From Pseudogracilibacillus sp037071985 (lineage in GTDB: Bacteria > Bacillota > Bacilli > Bacillales > Amphibacillaceae): 64,000 bases of DNA. Made by a program: the position numbers and the translations under genes. Below the pieces are notes generated by a model. That model ran no database searches. It worked only from the letters and a program-made list of their open reading frames with translations, and was not told the DNA's origin. This document shows positions 17,348 to 27,086 of the stretch, piece by piece. The DNA lies in assembly GCF_037071985.1 (NCBI RefSeq), contig NZ_JAXHDF010000007.1, positions 124,001 to 188,000 on the forward strand, in the 5' to 3' direction. Within the stretch, counting starts at the first letter, position 1. Every line of letters starts with the position of its first letter.

Positions 17348-18685
17348 CTAGAAACGCGTGCCAAGCATTCTTCTTTCCCATTCGGTGACAATTCGAGAAT
17401 ATTTTTTAACTTCTGATCGTTTTACGTGAATGAATTCCCTCCAAATAGGTCCTAATACCTCGGCCATTAAATCATTATTCTCTAAAATATCCATCGCTTC
17501 TTCTAATGAACTTGGAACTAGCTCAATATTTTTTTCTTTCATTTGCTCAACAGTAATAGATCCAACATCAAAATCTACAGGTTCTCCCGGTTCAATTTTA
17601 TTTTTTACCCCGTCAAGTCCAGCTGCTATTAATGCGGTAGCTAGCAAATATGGATTACATGTTCCATCAGCACCACGAAATTCGAAGCGGCTTCCCCTTC
17701 TTTTTTCTGTCACACGAATCAATACAGACCGATTCCCAATTCCGTAGCTCACATGGGACGGTGCGTAAGATCCCGGGTATAACCGTTTATACGAATTAAT
17801 ACTTGGAGCACCGATTGCAACTAATGATCTTGCATGTTTCATCATTCCCCCAACAAAGTAATAAGCTTGTTCAGTCAATCCAAGTGGATCATGTAAATGT
17901 TCAAAGACATTATTCCCTTGTTCGTCTGTCATGCTAATATGGACGTGTAATCCACTTCCTGATAAATGATCGAAAGGCTTTGGTATTAACGTTCCGATAA
18001 GGTCATGCTTTAATGCAATTTGCTTGAATAATTGCATAAATACTAGTTGCTCATCCGCCGCCCTAAGTGCTGGTTTATGCATTAAATTGATTTCATATTG
18101 ACCAGGTCCATATTCGCTAGATATTTTTTCAATAGCGACACCACTCATCTCCATGGCCTCAACAAATTCATGTAGGAAGTTCTCCTGCATTTGTAAACCT
18201 TCTATGGAAAAGCAGTGTGTATCATCTGCTGTTACAAGTTCTCCATCTACTTCTCTCATTAAATAAGCTTCCTGCTCAAATGCCATATGCATTTTCCCGC
18301 CCAAAATATCCTCTGCTTCTTTTAAAACCTTTTTTAAGATTTGTCTTGGGCATCCGTCCCAAGGATTTCCATGTTCATCAATTAAATCGCAATACATTCT
18401 AGCTGTATTTTTACGGTGAGGTAAAATAGCAAACGTAGATGGATCAGGAATCGCAAAGAAATCACCTGCTTCAATACCATACGTAGGATTTTCAATTTTT
18501 TCATCAAATCCATTAAAACTCATCATGCCTCCATAAAAGTTCAAACCGCTTTCAAATAAACTCTCTAACTGATTAGCACGCACAGTTCTAACTCTTGATA
18601 ATGACGCATAATCCATATAACCCACATCAATATATTCAATATTATGTTTCTCTACAAGTTCAAAAATTTTCTCTTTTGTCAGCAT
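17348..18685 (-). CDS. Glutamine synthetase-family gamma-glutamyl ligase (PuuA/IpuC-like), copy 1
   Basis: The 445-residue protein has the glutamine synthetase beta-grasp and catalytic domains. Metal/glutamate motifs are FEQEAYL, SSEYGPGQYEINL and SGSGLHVHISM, followed by NSYKRLYPGSYAP and RFEFRGADGTCNPYL. The N-terminal domain and loop lengths are those of GS-like enzymes that ligate glutamate to amines rather than ammonia. It joins glutamate to an amine with ATP as the first step of amine breakdown. Its ATG overlaps the stop of the M20 hydrolase gene. A second ligase at 25701-27062 shares most motifs but differs throughout. Confidence 0.88.
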   Translation of the reverse strand: MLTKEKIFELVEKHNIEYIDVGYMDYASLSRVRTVRANQLESLFESGLNFYGGMMSFNGFDEKIENPTYGIEAGDFFAIPDPSTFAILPHRKNTARMYCDLIDEHGNPWDGCPRQILKKVLKEAEDILGGKMHMAFEQEAYLMREVDGELVTADDTHCFSIEGLQMQENFLHEFVEAMEMSGVAIEKISSEYGPGQYEINLMHKPALRAADEQLVFMQLFKQIALKHDLIGTLIPKPFDHLSGSGLHVHISMTDEQGNNVFEHLHDPLGLTEQAYYFVGGMMKHARSLVAIGAPSINSYKRLYPGSYAPSHVSYGIGNRSVLIRVTEKRRGSRFEFRGADGTCNPYLLATALIAAGLDGVKNKIEPGEPVDFDVGSITVEQMKEKNIELVPSSLEEAMDILENNDLMAEVLGPIWREFIHVKRSEVKKYSRIVTEWERRMLGTRF

Positions 18686-19899
18686 TAATACCCCTCCGAT
18701 GATTGTTTTATTGCTTTTACTGCAGTATAGGCAAATGTCGCAGCACCGATTGATAATAATGTATCGTCAAAGGTAAACTTCGGATGATGCAAACCATACA
18801 TCGAACCATTTGATTTGTTAATACCTAAACGAAAATACGTGCTCGGAACAACTAATGAAAATTCGCCGAAATCGTCTGCACCTAATGAGGGATCGGAAAG
18901 CTCTACAACTTTATCCTCTCCCCATAGATCTCGGGATGCATTACCAACAAGAGATGTTACTTCCGTATCATTTAATACAGGTGCATTCCCGTCCATGTAG
19001 GTAATCTCAACTTCCGCATGATATGTTCTAGCTACATCATTTGAAATACGTTTTATTTCTTTCTTTATTTTTTGTCTATTTTCTATTGTTAGAGCACGCG
19101 CTGTTCCTTCAAAAACAACTTTTTCAGCAATAATGTTCCGCGCCGAACCACCTGTTATTTTACCGATATGAACAACAACCGGATCAAGTGGATTATTCAT
19201 TTTCAAAACTAAATGTTCGATTGCTTGCATGATACGCATCGAGATACTAATCGCATCGACACCCTCATGAGGTCTAGCACTATGACCAGATTTCCCCTTA
19301 ACTGTAATTGTAAAATCATCACAGGAAGCGGTCATACTACCGCTTCTAATACCTACTGTCCCAAAAGGAAGATATGGCCATAAATGTAGCGCGACCATCA
19401 TATCTACCTTTGGATTCTCTAACACACCAAGACGGATCATTTCTGTAGCTGCTCCATCCGCTTCTTCACCTGGTTGAAAAATACAGACCACATTCCCACT
19501 AAAATGATTTCTGTTTTGGTATAAAAGGTGTGCTGCTCCAAGAAGGATTGTAGTGTGACCATCATGGCCACATGCATGCATCACACCTTCATTCACTGAT
19601 GAGAAAGAAAGCTCTGTTTCCTCTTTAATTGGTAAAGCATCTATATCTGCCCGGAGTGCTACCGTAAAACTAGATGCCCCCTCTTTTTCTCCTTTTATAC
19701 ATGCTTTAATACCGGTCTCTCCAACCCTTTCATTAGGAATACCAAATTCATTTAATTTTTTTTCAATAAAATGGCTCGTTTCATATTCTTGGAAAGAGAG
19801 TTCCGGATACTTGTGTAAATGTCTCCTAATTGTAATTAATTCCTCTTCCATTTCTTTAGATGTTTTTACAAAAACTTGACCTAACTCTCCTAGATGCAT
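18685..19899 (-). CDS. M20D-family amidohydrolase (N-acyl amino acid/amide hydrolase)
   Basis: A 404-residue metal-dependent hydrolase of the HipO/AmhX/YxeP group. ALRADIDALPI and MHACGHDGHTTILLGAA carry the metal-binding residues, and a dimerisation domain lies at about 190-310. Enzymes of this type cut N-acyl amino acids or amino-acid amides. The start at 19899 is used because AAAGGGAG lies upstream; the frame upstream of it runs into the permease gene. Between a permease and a gamma-glutamyl ligase it may process an imported acylated amine or a gamma-glutamyl product. Confidence 0.87.
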   Translation of the reverse strand: MHLGELGQVFVKTSKEMEEELITIRRHLHKYPELSFQEYETSHFIEKKLNEFGIPNERVGETGIKACIKGEKEGASSFTVALRADIDALPIKEETELSFSSVNEGVMHACGHDGHTTILLGAAHLLYQNRNHFSGNVVCIFQPGEEADGAATEMIRLGVLENPKVDMMVALHLWPYLPFGTVGIRSGSMTASCDDFTITVKGKSGHSARPHEGVDAISISMRIMQAIEHLVLKMNNPLDPVVVHIGKITGGSARNIIAEKVVFEGTARALTIENRQKIKKEIKRISNDVARTYHAEVEITYMDGNAPVLNDTEVTSLVGNASRDLWGEDKVVELSDPSLGADDFGEFSLVVPSTYFRLGINKSNGSMYGLHHPKFTFDDTLLSIGAATFAYTAVKAIKQSSEGY

Positions 19900-19925
19900 A
19901 CGTTCACTCCCTTTTTCCAGCATTG

Positions 19926-21287
19926 TTAATTCGCTTTCTTAATCTCTTTTTCTTCAACAATTCGTTTTTCACTATAGAGTTTATAAAAAATAAATAATGC
20001 GATTATCCAAACAAGGCCTCTTACCAAAGTCATTGGAGTATTTAAAAATGTCCCGTAAAAGACAATTACCATACCTATTAATCCTAATACAGGGAACAAA
20101 GGATAGAACCACTGCTTCCAAGGCAAAGCCATTACTTCTTCTTTTGCATTTTTTCTATATAAGATCGCTGCAAATACAGCCAACGTCCAAGAAACAACCC
20201 ATGCCAACGTTAATTGTAATGAGAATTCAACATAGATTAAATCAGGACTGAATGCTCCAATAATGATGAAAAGTACAGAGGCTGCCCAAATAAACAAGAT
20301 TCCATACACCGGCGTACGAGTTTTTGGATGTAAGTAACCAAAAAATTTAGGCAAATACCCTCTTCTTGCTTGGGCGTAAAAAATACGAGATGCTGTATAA
20401 AATGTACCCATTAAGATACAAGTAGCAGCCGCAATCCAAGCAACAAAGTTAATAATAAAAGCTCCAGCATAGCCAAAAACAACATTTGCAGCTTCTGTAA
20501 ACGGAGAACTATCCATCGTTACTTCATTCCAAGGTATAATTCCTTGTAAAACTAATTGAGCTGCTGAATAAATTAAAATAAATGTAACACTAGACCAAAT
20601 TAATGCTTTTGGTAAATCTTTTCTATTTATCGTTTCTGCACCAGCCGTAACGATTGAAATTGCTCCTAAATATGCATATGTACCCATTGGAATTGCACTG
20701 AAGAACCCAGAAGCACCATGCGGAAACCATTCACTAAAGTTAGCAGGATTAACATCTTTAACACCTATAATTGCAAACAATGACATACCTACTGTTAAAA
20801 TTAGTACTAAATAAAGCTGTGTTTTTGCAGCGATTGCAGTTCCTAAAATATTTAGTAATGCGAAAATGGTAACAAAAGTTATAGCAAAGATAGTGACCCA
20901 TACACCGCTATTCAGCTGCGGGAAGTACCAGGAGGTGATCGTTCCTAACGCCATACTAATTCCCCCACCACCTATTACCCAACCAGCTGCGAAAGCAAAC
21001 CCCGATAGGAAGCCCCACCATTTTCCCATAAAACGTTCTACCCATACAGCCATACCACCAGCACTAGGCATACCAATTGCAAGTTCAGCAAGAGCCATCA
21101 TTAAGAAAAACTGAAACAACCCAGCAATTATATAAGCTAGTATCGCACTTGGACCTGCCACAGCAATCCCTTCGCCAATTAAAAGAAATATTCCATCTCC
21201 AATTACTGCTCCTACACCCAAAGCCCATAAATGACGAAATTTAAGATTTCGTATTGGTTCAATTTCAAGTAATTGAGTTTTAGACAT
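19926..21287 (-). CDS. APC-family amino acid/amine permease
   Basis: The 453-residue protein has 12 predicted membrane helices and the APC signature GVGAVIGDGIFLLIGEG in helix 1, the unwound substrate-binding segment. It imports an amino acid or amine by proton or sodium symport. It is the first gene of a five-gene run (permease, M20D hydrolase, ligase, two aminotransferases) with gaps of 26 to 50 bases or overlaps. GGGGAG precedes the ATG. Its upstream region contains a 14-bp palindrome (21416-21429) with the same arms as the sites next to the sigma-54 activator. Confidence 0.9.
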   Translation of the reverse strand: MSKTQLLEIEPIRNLKFRHLWALGVGAVIGDGIFLLIGEGIAVAGPSAILAYIIAGLFQFFLMMALAELAIGMPSAGGMAVWVERFMGKWWGFLSGFAFAAGWVIGGGGISMALGTITSWYFPQLNSGVWVTIFAITFVTIFALLNILGTAIAAKTQLYLVLILTVGMSLFAIIGVKDVNPANFSEWFPHGASGFFSAIPMGTYAYLGAISIVTAGAETINRKDLPKALIWSSVTFILIYSAAQLVLQGIIPWNEVTMDSSPFTEAANVVFGYAGAFIINFVAWIAAATCILMGTFYTASRIFYAQARRGYLPKFFGYLHPKTRTPVYGILFIWAASVLFIIIGAFSPDLIYVEFSLQLTLAWVVSWTLAVFAAILYRKNAKEEVMALPWKQWFYPLFPVLGLIGMVIVFYGTFLNTPMTLVRGLVWIIALFIFYKLYSEKRIVEEKEIKKAN

Positions 21288-21603
21288 TATTTAACTCCCC
21301 TTTTTATTTTTTTATGAATCTATTTATTCATAATTTTACTTTTCCAAGTAATCTAATGTTGTTAATAAAATGTCTTTGTTTCTTGGATATTCGGTATAGC
21401 TCTACGAGATTTACTGAAAACTAGTTTTCTCATCATCTTTATTTTAGTAGACTTGTACATCCCCCCCTTTTAAAAAATAAAGTATAGGCCACGTTAAAAA
21501 TTACCAATTTTCTTAATTATTTGAAATTTGATTTTACTCGCCTTCACTAAAGTACCCTTTATCTTCTAATCGAACATTCAAATTCATCAAACCTATATAA
21601 TCT
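21288..21603. other. Intergenic region with an enhancer-like palindrome
   Basis: No gene is seen in these 316 bases. GAAAACTAGTTTTC (21416-21429) is a perfect palindrome of the form GAAAA-N4-TTTTC, as found twice at 28390-28420. It lies about 130 bases ahead of the APC permease gene. No GG/GC-spaced sigma-54 promoter was found between it and the gene, so promoter type is open. Confidence 0.45.
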
Positions 21604-23073
21604 TTAAGAAGCTTCTCCGAAAAATGTTTGAACAGTCTCTTTTGAAGGTTTAGTAGTTAACAAGCTTACAAAAATTGTTAATAAAAAGGACAAAGGTACC
21701 GCAAATAATATTGTAGCTTGTTGCAAAAGATCTATTCCTAAATGAACTTGATTAAAGAAAAGATAGATTAATAATCCTCCCACAATCCCTGCAAGCGCAC
21801 CATATTTATTAGCTCTAGGCCAAAACAATCCCAATACTAAAGGGGCAATCAAAGATGATGCAGCACCACTTATGGAGAATGTCAGTATTACTTGTAAAGA
21901 CTCAGGAGGGTTTAATGCAAGTAATACAGTTAAAAAGCCCACTAGAACAGTGACTGTTATAGAAAGGGTCTTTATCCGGTGATTTGAAGCTTTAGGATTA
22001 AAAAATGCTTTATATACATTCACTACAATACTTCCACTTGCTAAAATAAATAAAGCAGCAATAGTTGATTGTCCAGCAGCAGCAATTCCTGCTAACACAA
22101 GACCTGCTAAAGACTCCGGCAATATTCCTTGTGCCAACGTAGGTATAGCGGCATCAGCTACTTCTAAATCAGGTGAAAATATTCTGGCTGCTGCACCTCC
22201 AAATGTACTTACAAATATAGTCCATATACCGATAAATACTACGCCAAGAACCATTGCTCGTTTCATTGTTTTTGTAGAGTTATAGCCAAGAGCTGATTGA
22301 ACTCCCCATGGTAATCCGATAAGAAGAATACTATAGGTAAACCAGTAAGTTGCCATTTCTATTAGTGGAAACGTGCCCCCATAGTTGGGTGTTAGCATGT
22401 TAGGATCTATCTCTTTTAACCCTTGAAAAATTGGAGAGATACCCTTGTTATAACTAATATAACCAACGATAAGTATCAACGAAGCAACAGTCATTACAAA
22501 TCCTTGTAAAACTCCTACAATACCTACTCCTTTTAATCCACCGAGAGCAGTATAAAGTGTAATAATTACTCCAAAAGCAATTAAGGAGTATTCAAATGGG
22601 ATTCCAGTCATTGACTGTATTACCCTAGAGCCACCAATGAATTCAGCAACTGCACTTGAAATTAAAGCAAGTAAAATAGCCGCTACAAGAATAATTATTA
22701 ATGGTTTCCAGTTTTCATATCGATGTCTAAAAATATCTATATATGTTTCGGACTTAGTTCTACGTCCTACTATATTTATTTTCTTACCAAATATCCCCAA
22801 CACAAATACGGTTAGTGGTATTTGTCCCATAGCAAAAAGTACAATATAGCCAGGTCCATATTGTGAACTTAGTCCAGGGGTTCCTACAAAGGTTCCTGTA
22901 CTCATTACGCCTGCTGCCACAAGGATTGCCAAAGCTATAGGACCAAGATTACGTCCACCTACAAAAAACTCTTCTGAAAAATTATCTGTCGTTTGACTAG
23001 ATAATTTTCTACTACTGTAAAAAGTTAGTAAGATTATAGCAATAAAGTAAATTGCAAAAACAGCTATTGTCAT
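21604..23073 (-). CDS. Sodium:solute symporter (SSS family)
   Basis: A 489-residue protein with about 13 membrane helices. The LeuT-type core is recognisable from GVMSTGTFVGTPGLSSQYG near residue 55, FIGGSRVIQSMTG and GIAAAGQSTIAALFILASG. Family members take up pantothenate, proline, urea, short acids or amines with sodium. GAGAGGTG lies before the ATG. It follows a small two-helix membrane protein gene by about 70 bases, the arrangement of PanF/YhdT-like pairs, so the two probably form one transport unit. Confidence 0.9.
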   Translation of the reverse strand: MTIAVFAIYFIAIILLTFYSSRKLSSQTTDNFSEEFFVGGRNLGPIALAILVAAGVMSTGTFVGTPGLSSQYGPGYIVLFAMGQIPLTVFVLGIFGKKINIVGRRTKSETYIDIFRHRYENWKPLIIILVAAILLALISSAVAEFIGGSRVIQSMTGIPFEYSLIAFGVIITLYTALGGLKGVGIVGVLQGFVMTVASLILIVGYISYNKGISPIFQGLKEIDPNMLTPNYGGTFPLIEMATYWFTYSILLIGLPWGVQSALGYNSTKTMKRAMVLGVVFIGIWTIFVSTFGGAAARIFSPDLEVADAAIPTLAQGILPESLAGLVLAGIAAAGQSTIAALFILASGSIVVNVYKAFFNPKASNHRIKTLSITVTVLVGFLTVLLALNPPESLQVILTFSISGAASSLIAPLVLGLFWPRANKYGALAGIVGGLLIYLFFNQVHLGIDLLQQATILFAVPLSFLLTIFVSLLTTKPSKETVQTFFGEAS

Positions 23074-23143
23074 TATTTACACCTCTCGTTGCTTGGTTTA
23101 TTAAGATTATTTTTTGCTATCTATTGTCCATCAACGTTAAATC

Positions 23144-23485
23144 CTATAAATGTTCCGTTCCCGTTTTAGTATTCTGAACATTTACTTTCCTATCACTTTT
23201 TGATAATTCTATATCATCCGTTAGACTACAATCTTTTATGTTAATTGATAGTATAATAGCAACCACTGGAAATATAACTCCTGCTCCAGCAAAAGCCCAA
23301 AAGAACCACGTTGGAAAGCCAAAAATGTAGGAATAATCACTTGGATTAGTCTTAGTTCCGATATAGCCAAAGGTAAAGACCCAAATAAATTCAAAAATTA
23401 CTAGATACATAATTCTTAAGCTTTCTTTTCTAGCCTGTTTAAATCTTGCATCTTCCTTAATACCATATTCTTTTAATAGACTCAT
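23144..23485 (-). CDS. YhdT/DUF997-like small membrane partner of the sodium symporter
   Basis: This 113-residue protein has a charged N terminus, two membrane helices (about residues 24-45 and 55-80, the second containing FPTWFFWAFAGAGVIFP) and a polar tail. That pattern matches the small DUF997 proteins that lie beside SSS symporters. The start at 23485 is chosen because AGGAG precedes it at 8 bases; an upstream in-frame ATG at 23515 lacks a site. Its exact role is unknown; stabilising or modulating the symporter is the usual assumption. Confidence 0.75.
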   Translation of the reverse strand: MSLLKEYGIKEDARFKQARKESLRIMYLVIFEFIWVFTFGYIGTKTNPSDYSYIFGFPTWFFWAFAGAGVIFPVVAIILSINIKDCSLTDDIELSKSDRKVNVQNTKTGTEHL

Positions 23486-23529
23486 ATCTATCACTCCTTT
23501 TTGAGAAATGTTCATCTTTTAGCTAATTT

Positions 23530-23582
23530 TTAAGTGTCGAGCCTCCACAAACTTTCTGATGTTTTTGTAGAAGCTCAACACT
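23530..23582 (-). terminator. Imperfect hairpin after the M20 hydrolase gene
   Basis: AGTGTCGAGCCTCCACAAAC and the imperfect complement ending in GCTCAACACT form a long stem of about 18 paired bases with a few mismatches, 8 bases after the hydrolase stop. The T-run is weak (ACTTAAAAATT on the minus strand), so termination may be partial and the symporter genes may share the upstream transcript. Confidence 0.5.
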
Positions 23583-23589
23583 CCACTCA

Positions 23590-24915
23590 TTAAATGGATT
23601 TTTGATTATTATTTGGAGTGAAAATTCCATACCATTGTAAGACAGATAAAATCAGCACTTTTGTTACTTCAAAAACGGATTCGACATCCACATTTTCATC
23701 GGGACCGTGCAACCTTTCACCAATAGGTCCGTAAATGACCGCCGGTATATTATTTCCAGCATAAAATGCAGCATCGCATACAGCTACAAAACCACCATAT
23801 TCTGTTTGAACATCTAACTGTTTTTGACTCGTTTCTATAGATTTAACAAGTGGATGATCTAGGTTCGTATCTACTGCTGGAAAATGTAATCCATAAAGTT
23901 CCCATTCTATTTTTGGAGGGTTCTCACGTAACCAATCATCACTTTGACAAACATTATATATATGTTCTTCAAATTCTTTTCGAACATCTTCCTTATTCTC
24001 AGAAGGTAAATACTTTAAATCAAAGTCTATAATACAATGGTCAGGTACCATTGCCGGGTTCGTAGTAGTGGCTGGAAGGCCATCTTTTTCCCCTGCTCCT
24101 GCCATCATCACTCCAGGACTAATTGTTGTAATCCCAGGTGGCAATAGTTCATTAAATTTATTTCTACCCCATTCTTTTTCTAAATTGGATACTCCATTTA
24201 AAATTACTTGAGCCTTTTCTATTGCATTTATAGCACTTGTACCATAACCGGGATAAATATGACTATATCTATATCCAGCGTGACCGGCAGAGCCTTTCAC
24301 TGTTACTCTTACCCACTCTAGCCCACCTTCAACTGGATCGATAATACCGTCTGTAGGTTCGGTAACTATAACTCCTTCACCTGTGTAACCCCTTTCAATT
24401 GCTGCCTTCGTACCTCCACCCCCTGCTTCTTCATCCGTCACAATATGAAGTTGTAAATCGGAATCCAATTCAATACCTAAATCTTTTAAAAATTTTGCTA
24501 CCATTACATTGCTAGCTACCCCTGCTTTCATATCACATGTACCTCTACCGTACATTTTTCCAGAATCTATCTCGGCTTCCCACGGGTCATAAGACCAACT
24601 TGATGTATCTCCCAATGGAACGACATCAATATGACCATTCAATATTAGAGTGTTCTTTTTATCACTATTACCCTTTAAAACTCCAACAAGATTTGGTTGA
24701 TTTTCATAAACATCCCACTTATCAGTCACAAGTCCGAGATCATTTAAATATTTCTCCAAGTATTCTTGAAGTTTATCAACTTCACTTTCTGACGGATCTT
24801 TTAGAAAGTTATGATTGATACTTTTGAAACTCACTAACTTCTTCAATAAATTCAGTAGCGTTTCTTCGTTTTCAGTCATCCATTCTTCGACTTTTCTTTC
24901 CCAGTTTTCAGTCAT
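23590..24915 (-). CDS. M20-family deacylase (ArgE/DapE type)
   Basis: A 441-residue zinc peptidase-like protein. NGHIDVVPLGD, GRGTCDMKAG and VTDEEAGGGGTKAA contain the expected metal ligands and catalytic glutamate, with a lid domain at about 200-320. ArgE/DapE-like enzymes remove acyl groups from amino acids. GGAGG lies before the ATG. It is 3 bases downstream of the glutamine amidotransferase gene and belongs to the sigma-54-type operon starting at 28250. It may release glutamate or an amino acid from a gamma-glutamyl or N-acyl intermediate. Confidence 0.87.
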   Translation of the reverse strand: MTENWERKVEEWMTENEETLLNLLKKLVSFKSINHNFLKDPSESEVDKLQEYLEKYLNDLGLVTDKWDVYENQPNLVGVLKGNSDKKNTLILNGHIDVVPLGDTSSWSYDPWEAEIDSGKMYGRGTCDMKAGVASNVMVAKFLKDLGIELDSDLQLHIVTDEEAGGGGTKAAIERGYTGEGVIVTEPTDGIIDPVEGGLEWVRVTVKGSAGHAGYRYSHIYPGYGTSAINAIEKAQVILNGVSNLEKEWGRNKFNELLPPGITTISPGVMMAGAGEKDGLPATTTNPAMVPDHCIIDFDLKYLPSENKEDVRKEFEEHIYNVCQSDDWLRENPPKIEWELYGLHFPAVDTNLDHPLVKSIETSQKQLDVQTEYGGFVAVCDAAFYAGNNIPAVIYGPIGERLHGPDENVDVESVFEVTKVLILSVLQWYGIFTPNNNQKSI

Positions 24916-24917
24916 TT

Positions 24918-25661
24918 TTATTTCCTCCTAGTTAATAGTTCAAAGTTGTCCAATAATGTAAATAAAAATGCTTTCGCTTCTTGAACATATTCAAGTTGAC
25001 GTAAAAACGTTTCTGGCAACTGAGTATACGGACCAGGTTTAATGTCATCCCCGTGAATTTGGACTATTTCATGTAATTTTTCCTCGCTAAATTCTGGATG
25101 AAATTGAAGTCCGACAACTCTATCACTATATATAAATGCTTGATTTCTAGTTGCTTCACTTTCTGCTAACCTAGTAGCGCCTTCTGGTAAATCAAATGTA
25201 TCCCCATGAAACTGAAACAACGACAGCTCTTTTGGCAATCCATTAAATAGCGAAAAATTTTCTACTTCATTAAAAAAACGGACAGGCCACCAACCAATTT
25301 CTTTATGGATATGCGGATACACTTTTCCTCCAAGTACTTCAGCAATTAATTGAGATCCTAAACAAATACCTAAAAGAGCTTTTTTACACTCTATCGCTTT
25401 TAAAATAAATTGTTTTTCATGGAGTAACCACGGATTTTGTTCCTCTTCATAGGCTCCCATAACACCTCCTAAAATGATTAATAAATCAAATTCATTCATA
25501 TTAGGGAAGTTCTGGTTTTCATAGACAGACGTCGTTGTAACAGTGTGCCCTTTACTGTCGATCCATTCATTTATCATTCCTAAATCCGCAATAGAATAAT
25601 TAATTAACGCATGTACTCTCAAATGATCACCACCGTTGATTATTATTTTGTCAAATTTCAT
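24918..25661 (-). CDS. Class I glutamine amidotransferase-like hydrolase
   Basis: The 247-residue protein has the class I GATase triad: Cys in LLGICLGSQ near residue 97, and His and Glu in LQFHPEF near 187. It has no synthetase domain. Stand-alone members include the gamma-glutamyl-GABA hydrolase PuuD and YfeJ-like proteins, although the sequence looks closer to the GMP-synthase-type group than to PuuD. In this operon, with a gamma-glutamyl ligase next to it, hydrolysis of a gamma-glutamyl amide is a reasonable role. It lies 39 bases after the ligase gene. Confidence 0.82.
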   Translation of the reverse strand: MKFDKIIINGGDHLRVHALINYSIADLGMINEWIDSKGHTVTTTSVYENQNFPNMNEFDLLIILGGVMGAYEEEQNPWLLHEKQFILKAIECKKALLGICLGSQLIAEVLGGKVYPHIHKEIGWWPVRFFNEVENFSLFNGLPKELSLFQFHGDTFDLPEGATRLAESEATRNQAFIYSDRVVGLQFHPEFSEEKLHEIVQIHGDDIKPGPYTQLPETFLRQLEYVQEAKAFLFTLLDNFELLTRRK

Positions 25662-25700
25662 CCCTTACATATCTCACCTCCAAATGGTTTAAACATCCTT

Positions 25701-27062
25701 TTAATACATATCTGAATAAATTCGTAACTCTTTATCTGTCACATTTTGACAAAATTTATTCCATTCATTTCTTTTCACTTTGATAAATTCAGACCATATA
25801 TTGCGACCAATCGTATCAGCTAAAATTGTATCTTCTGATAAACTATCCAAGGCATCATTTAACGTACGAGGAACCCACTCTATGCCTTTTTCTTTCAGTT
25901 CAAACTCATCCATTAAGCTTACATCTTCTTCGATAGGATCTCCGGGATCAATTTTATTTTGGATTCCATCCAATCCTGCAGCTATTAGACACGTACTCAA
26001 CAAATATGGATTACATGTTCCGTCTGCCCCTCGAAATTCAAATCTTCTATCTCGTCTTTTTTCTGGAATCCTTACTAATACGGACCTATTTCTAGCTCCA
26101 TAACAAATATGTGCCGGAGCCCAAGACCCTGGTTGCATTCTTTTATATGAGTTATAGCTCGGTGCTCCGATAGCAACTAACGATTTTCCATGTTTTAATA
26201 AACCGCCAATAAAGTAATAAGCATCTTCAGACATATCCAAACCTCTTTGATCGGTAACATCTTTAAATAAATTTTCACCATTCTCATTAAATAAACTAAT
26301 ATGTGTATGTAACCCACTACCTGCTAAATGACCAAATGGTTTGGGCATTAATGTGCCAATCATGTCATGATCACTGGCAATTTGCTTAAATAGATGGGCA
26401 AAAGTGACTTGATCGTCCGTTGCTTTTAATGCATTAGCATATCTTAAATTAACTTCCAGTTGTCCTGGACCATATTCACTTGATATTTGTTCTGTAACTA
26501 CCCCCATTTTTTCTAAAGCAAAAACAAAATCTTGAACAAAATCTTCTTGTACATCGACTCCTACAGTAGAAAAACAATGACTTTGATCAGCAGAAATTCT
26601 CGTTCCTTCTTTTTCTTTAAGTAGATATGCTTCTTGTTCATAAGCCATATGCAGCTTGCCTCCAAGAACTTGTTCAACTTTGTTTAACAATCTTTTTAAT
26701 GTACTTCGAGGACAACCATTCCAAGGATTCCCGTTTTCATCTACTAGATCACAAAGCATCCGAGCTGTATTTTTACGATGAGGTAAAATTGCAAAAGTGT
26801 TGGGATCTGGTAATGCAAAAAAATCGCCATCTTCCGCACCATACATTGGATTTGGAACATATGTATCAAAGACATCGAAACTCATAATCGCCGTACTAAA
26901 ATTAACACCTTTTTCCATGGCATCTCTTAGATTATTTTTTCGAATCGTCCTTCCTCTCGTGACATTAGAATAATCGAGGAACTCTATTCGAATAAATTCA
27001 ATATTTTTTTCTTCTACTTTCTCCAATACTGCTTCTATAGTGGAAGTTTCTGTTTTTAACAC
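25701..27062 (-). CDS. Glutamine synthetase-family gamma-glutamyl ligase, copy 2
   Basis: A 453-residue GS-fold protein with YEQEAYLL, SSEYGPGQLEVNLRY, GSGLHTHISLF, NSYKRMQPGSWAP and RFEFRGADGTCNPYL. The start is GTG with AGAGGTGA 8 bases upstream. It directly follows a FluG-type amidohydrolase gene (24-base gap). In the fungal protein FluG these two domains are fused in this same order, so the pair looks like a split FluG. The enzyme should ligate glutamate to an amine. It parallels copy 1 at 17348-18685, and the two may handle different amines. Confidence 0.88.
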   Translation of the reverse strand: MLKTETSTIEAVLEKVEEKNIEFIRIEFLDYSNVTRGRTIRKNNLRDAMEKGVNFSTAIMSFDVFDTYVPNPMYGAEDGDFFALPDPNTFAILPHRKNTARMLCDLVDENGNPWNGCPRSTLKRLLNKVEQVLGGKLHMAYEQEAYLLKEKEGTRISADQSHCFSTVGVDVQEDFVQDFVFALEKMGVVTEQISSEYGPGQLEVNLRYANALKATDDQVTFAHLFKQIASDHDMIGTLMPKPFGHLAGSGLHTHISLFNENGENLFKDVTDQRGLDMSEDAYYFIGGLLKHGKSLVAIGAPSYNSYKRMQPGSWAPAHICYGARNRSVLVRIPEKRRDRRFEFRGADGTCNPYLLSTCLIAAGLDGIQNKIDPGDPIEEDVSLMDEFELKEKGIEWVPRTLNDALDSLSEDTILADTIGRNIWSEFIKVKRNEWNKFCQNVTDKELRIYSDMY

Positions 27063-27086
27063 AAATCATCACCTCTTATTCTTTCA

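Noticed and set aside
23114..23130. Sequence with GG and GC 12 bases apart on the minus strand, ahead of the sodium symporter gene
   Set aside because: Only the two dinucleotides and a few other bases match; the -24 box reads TGGACA instead of TGGCAC, and no activator palindrome is near. Not strong enough to call a sigma-54 promoter.
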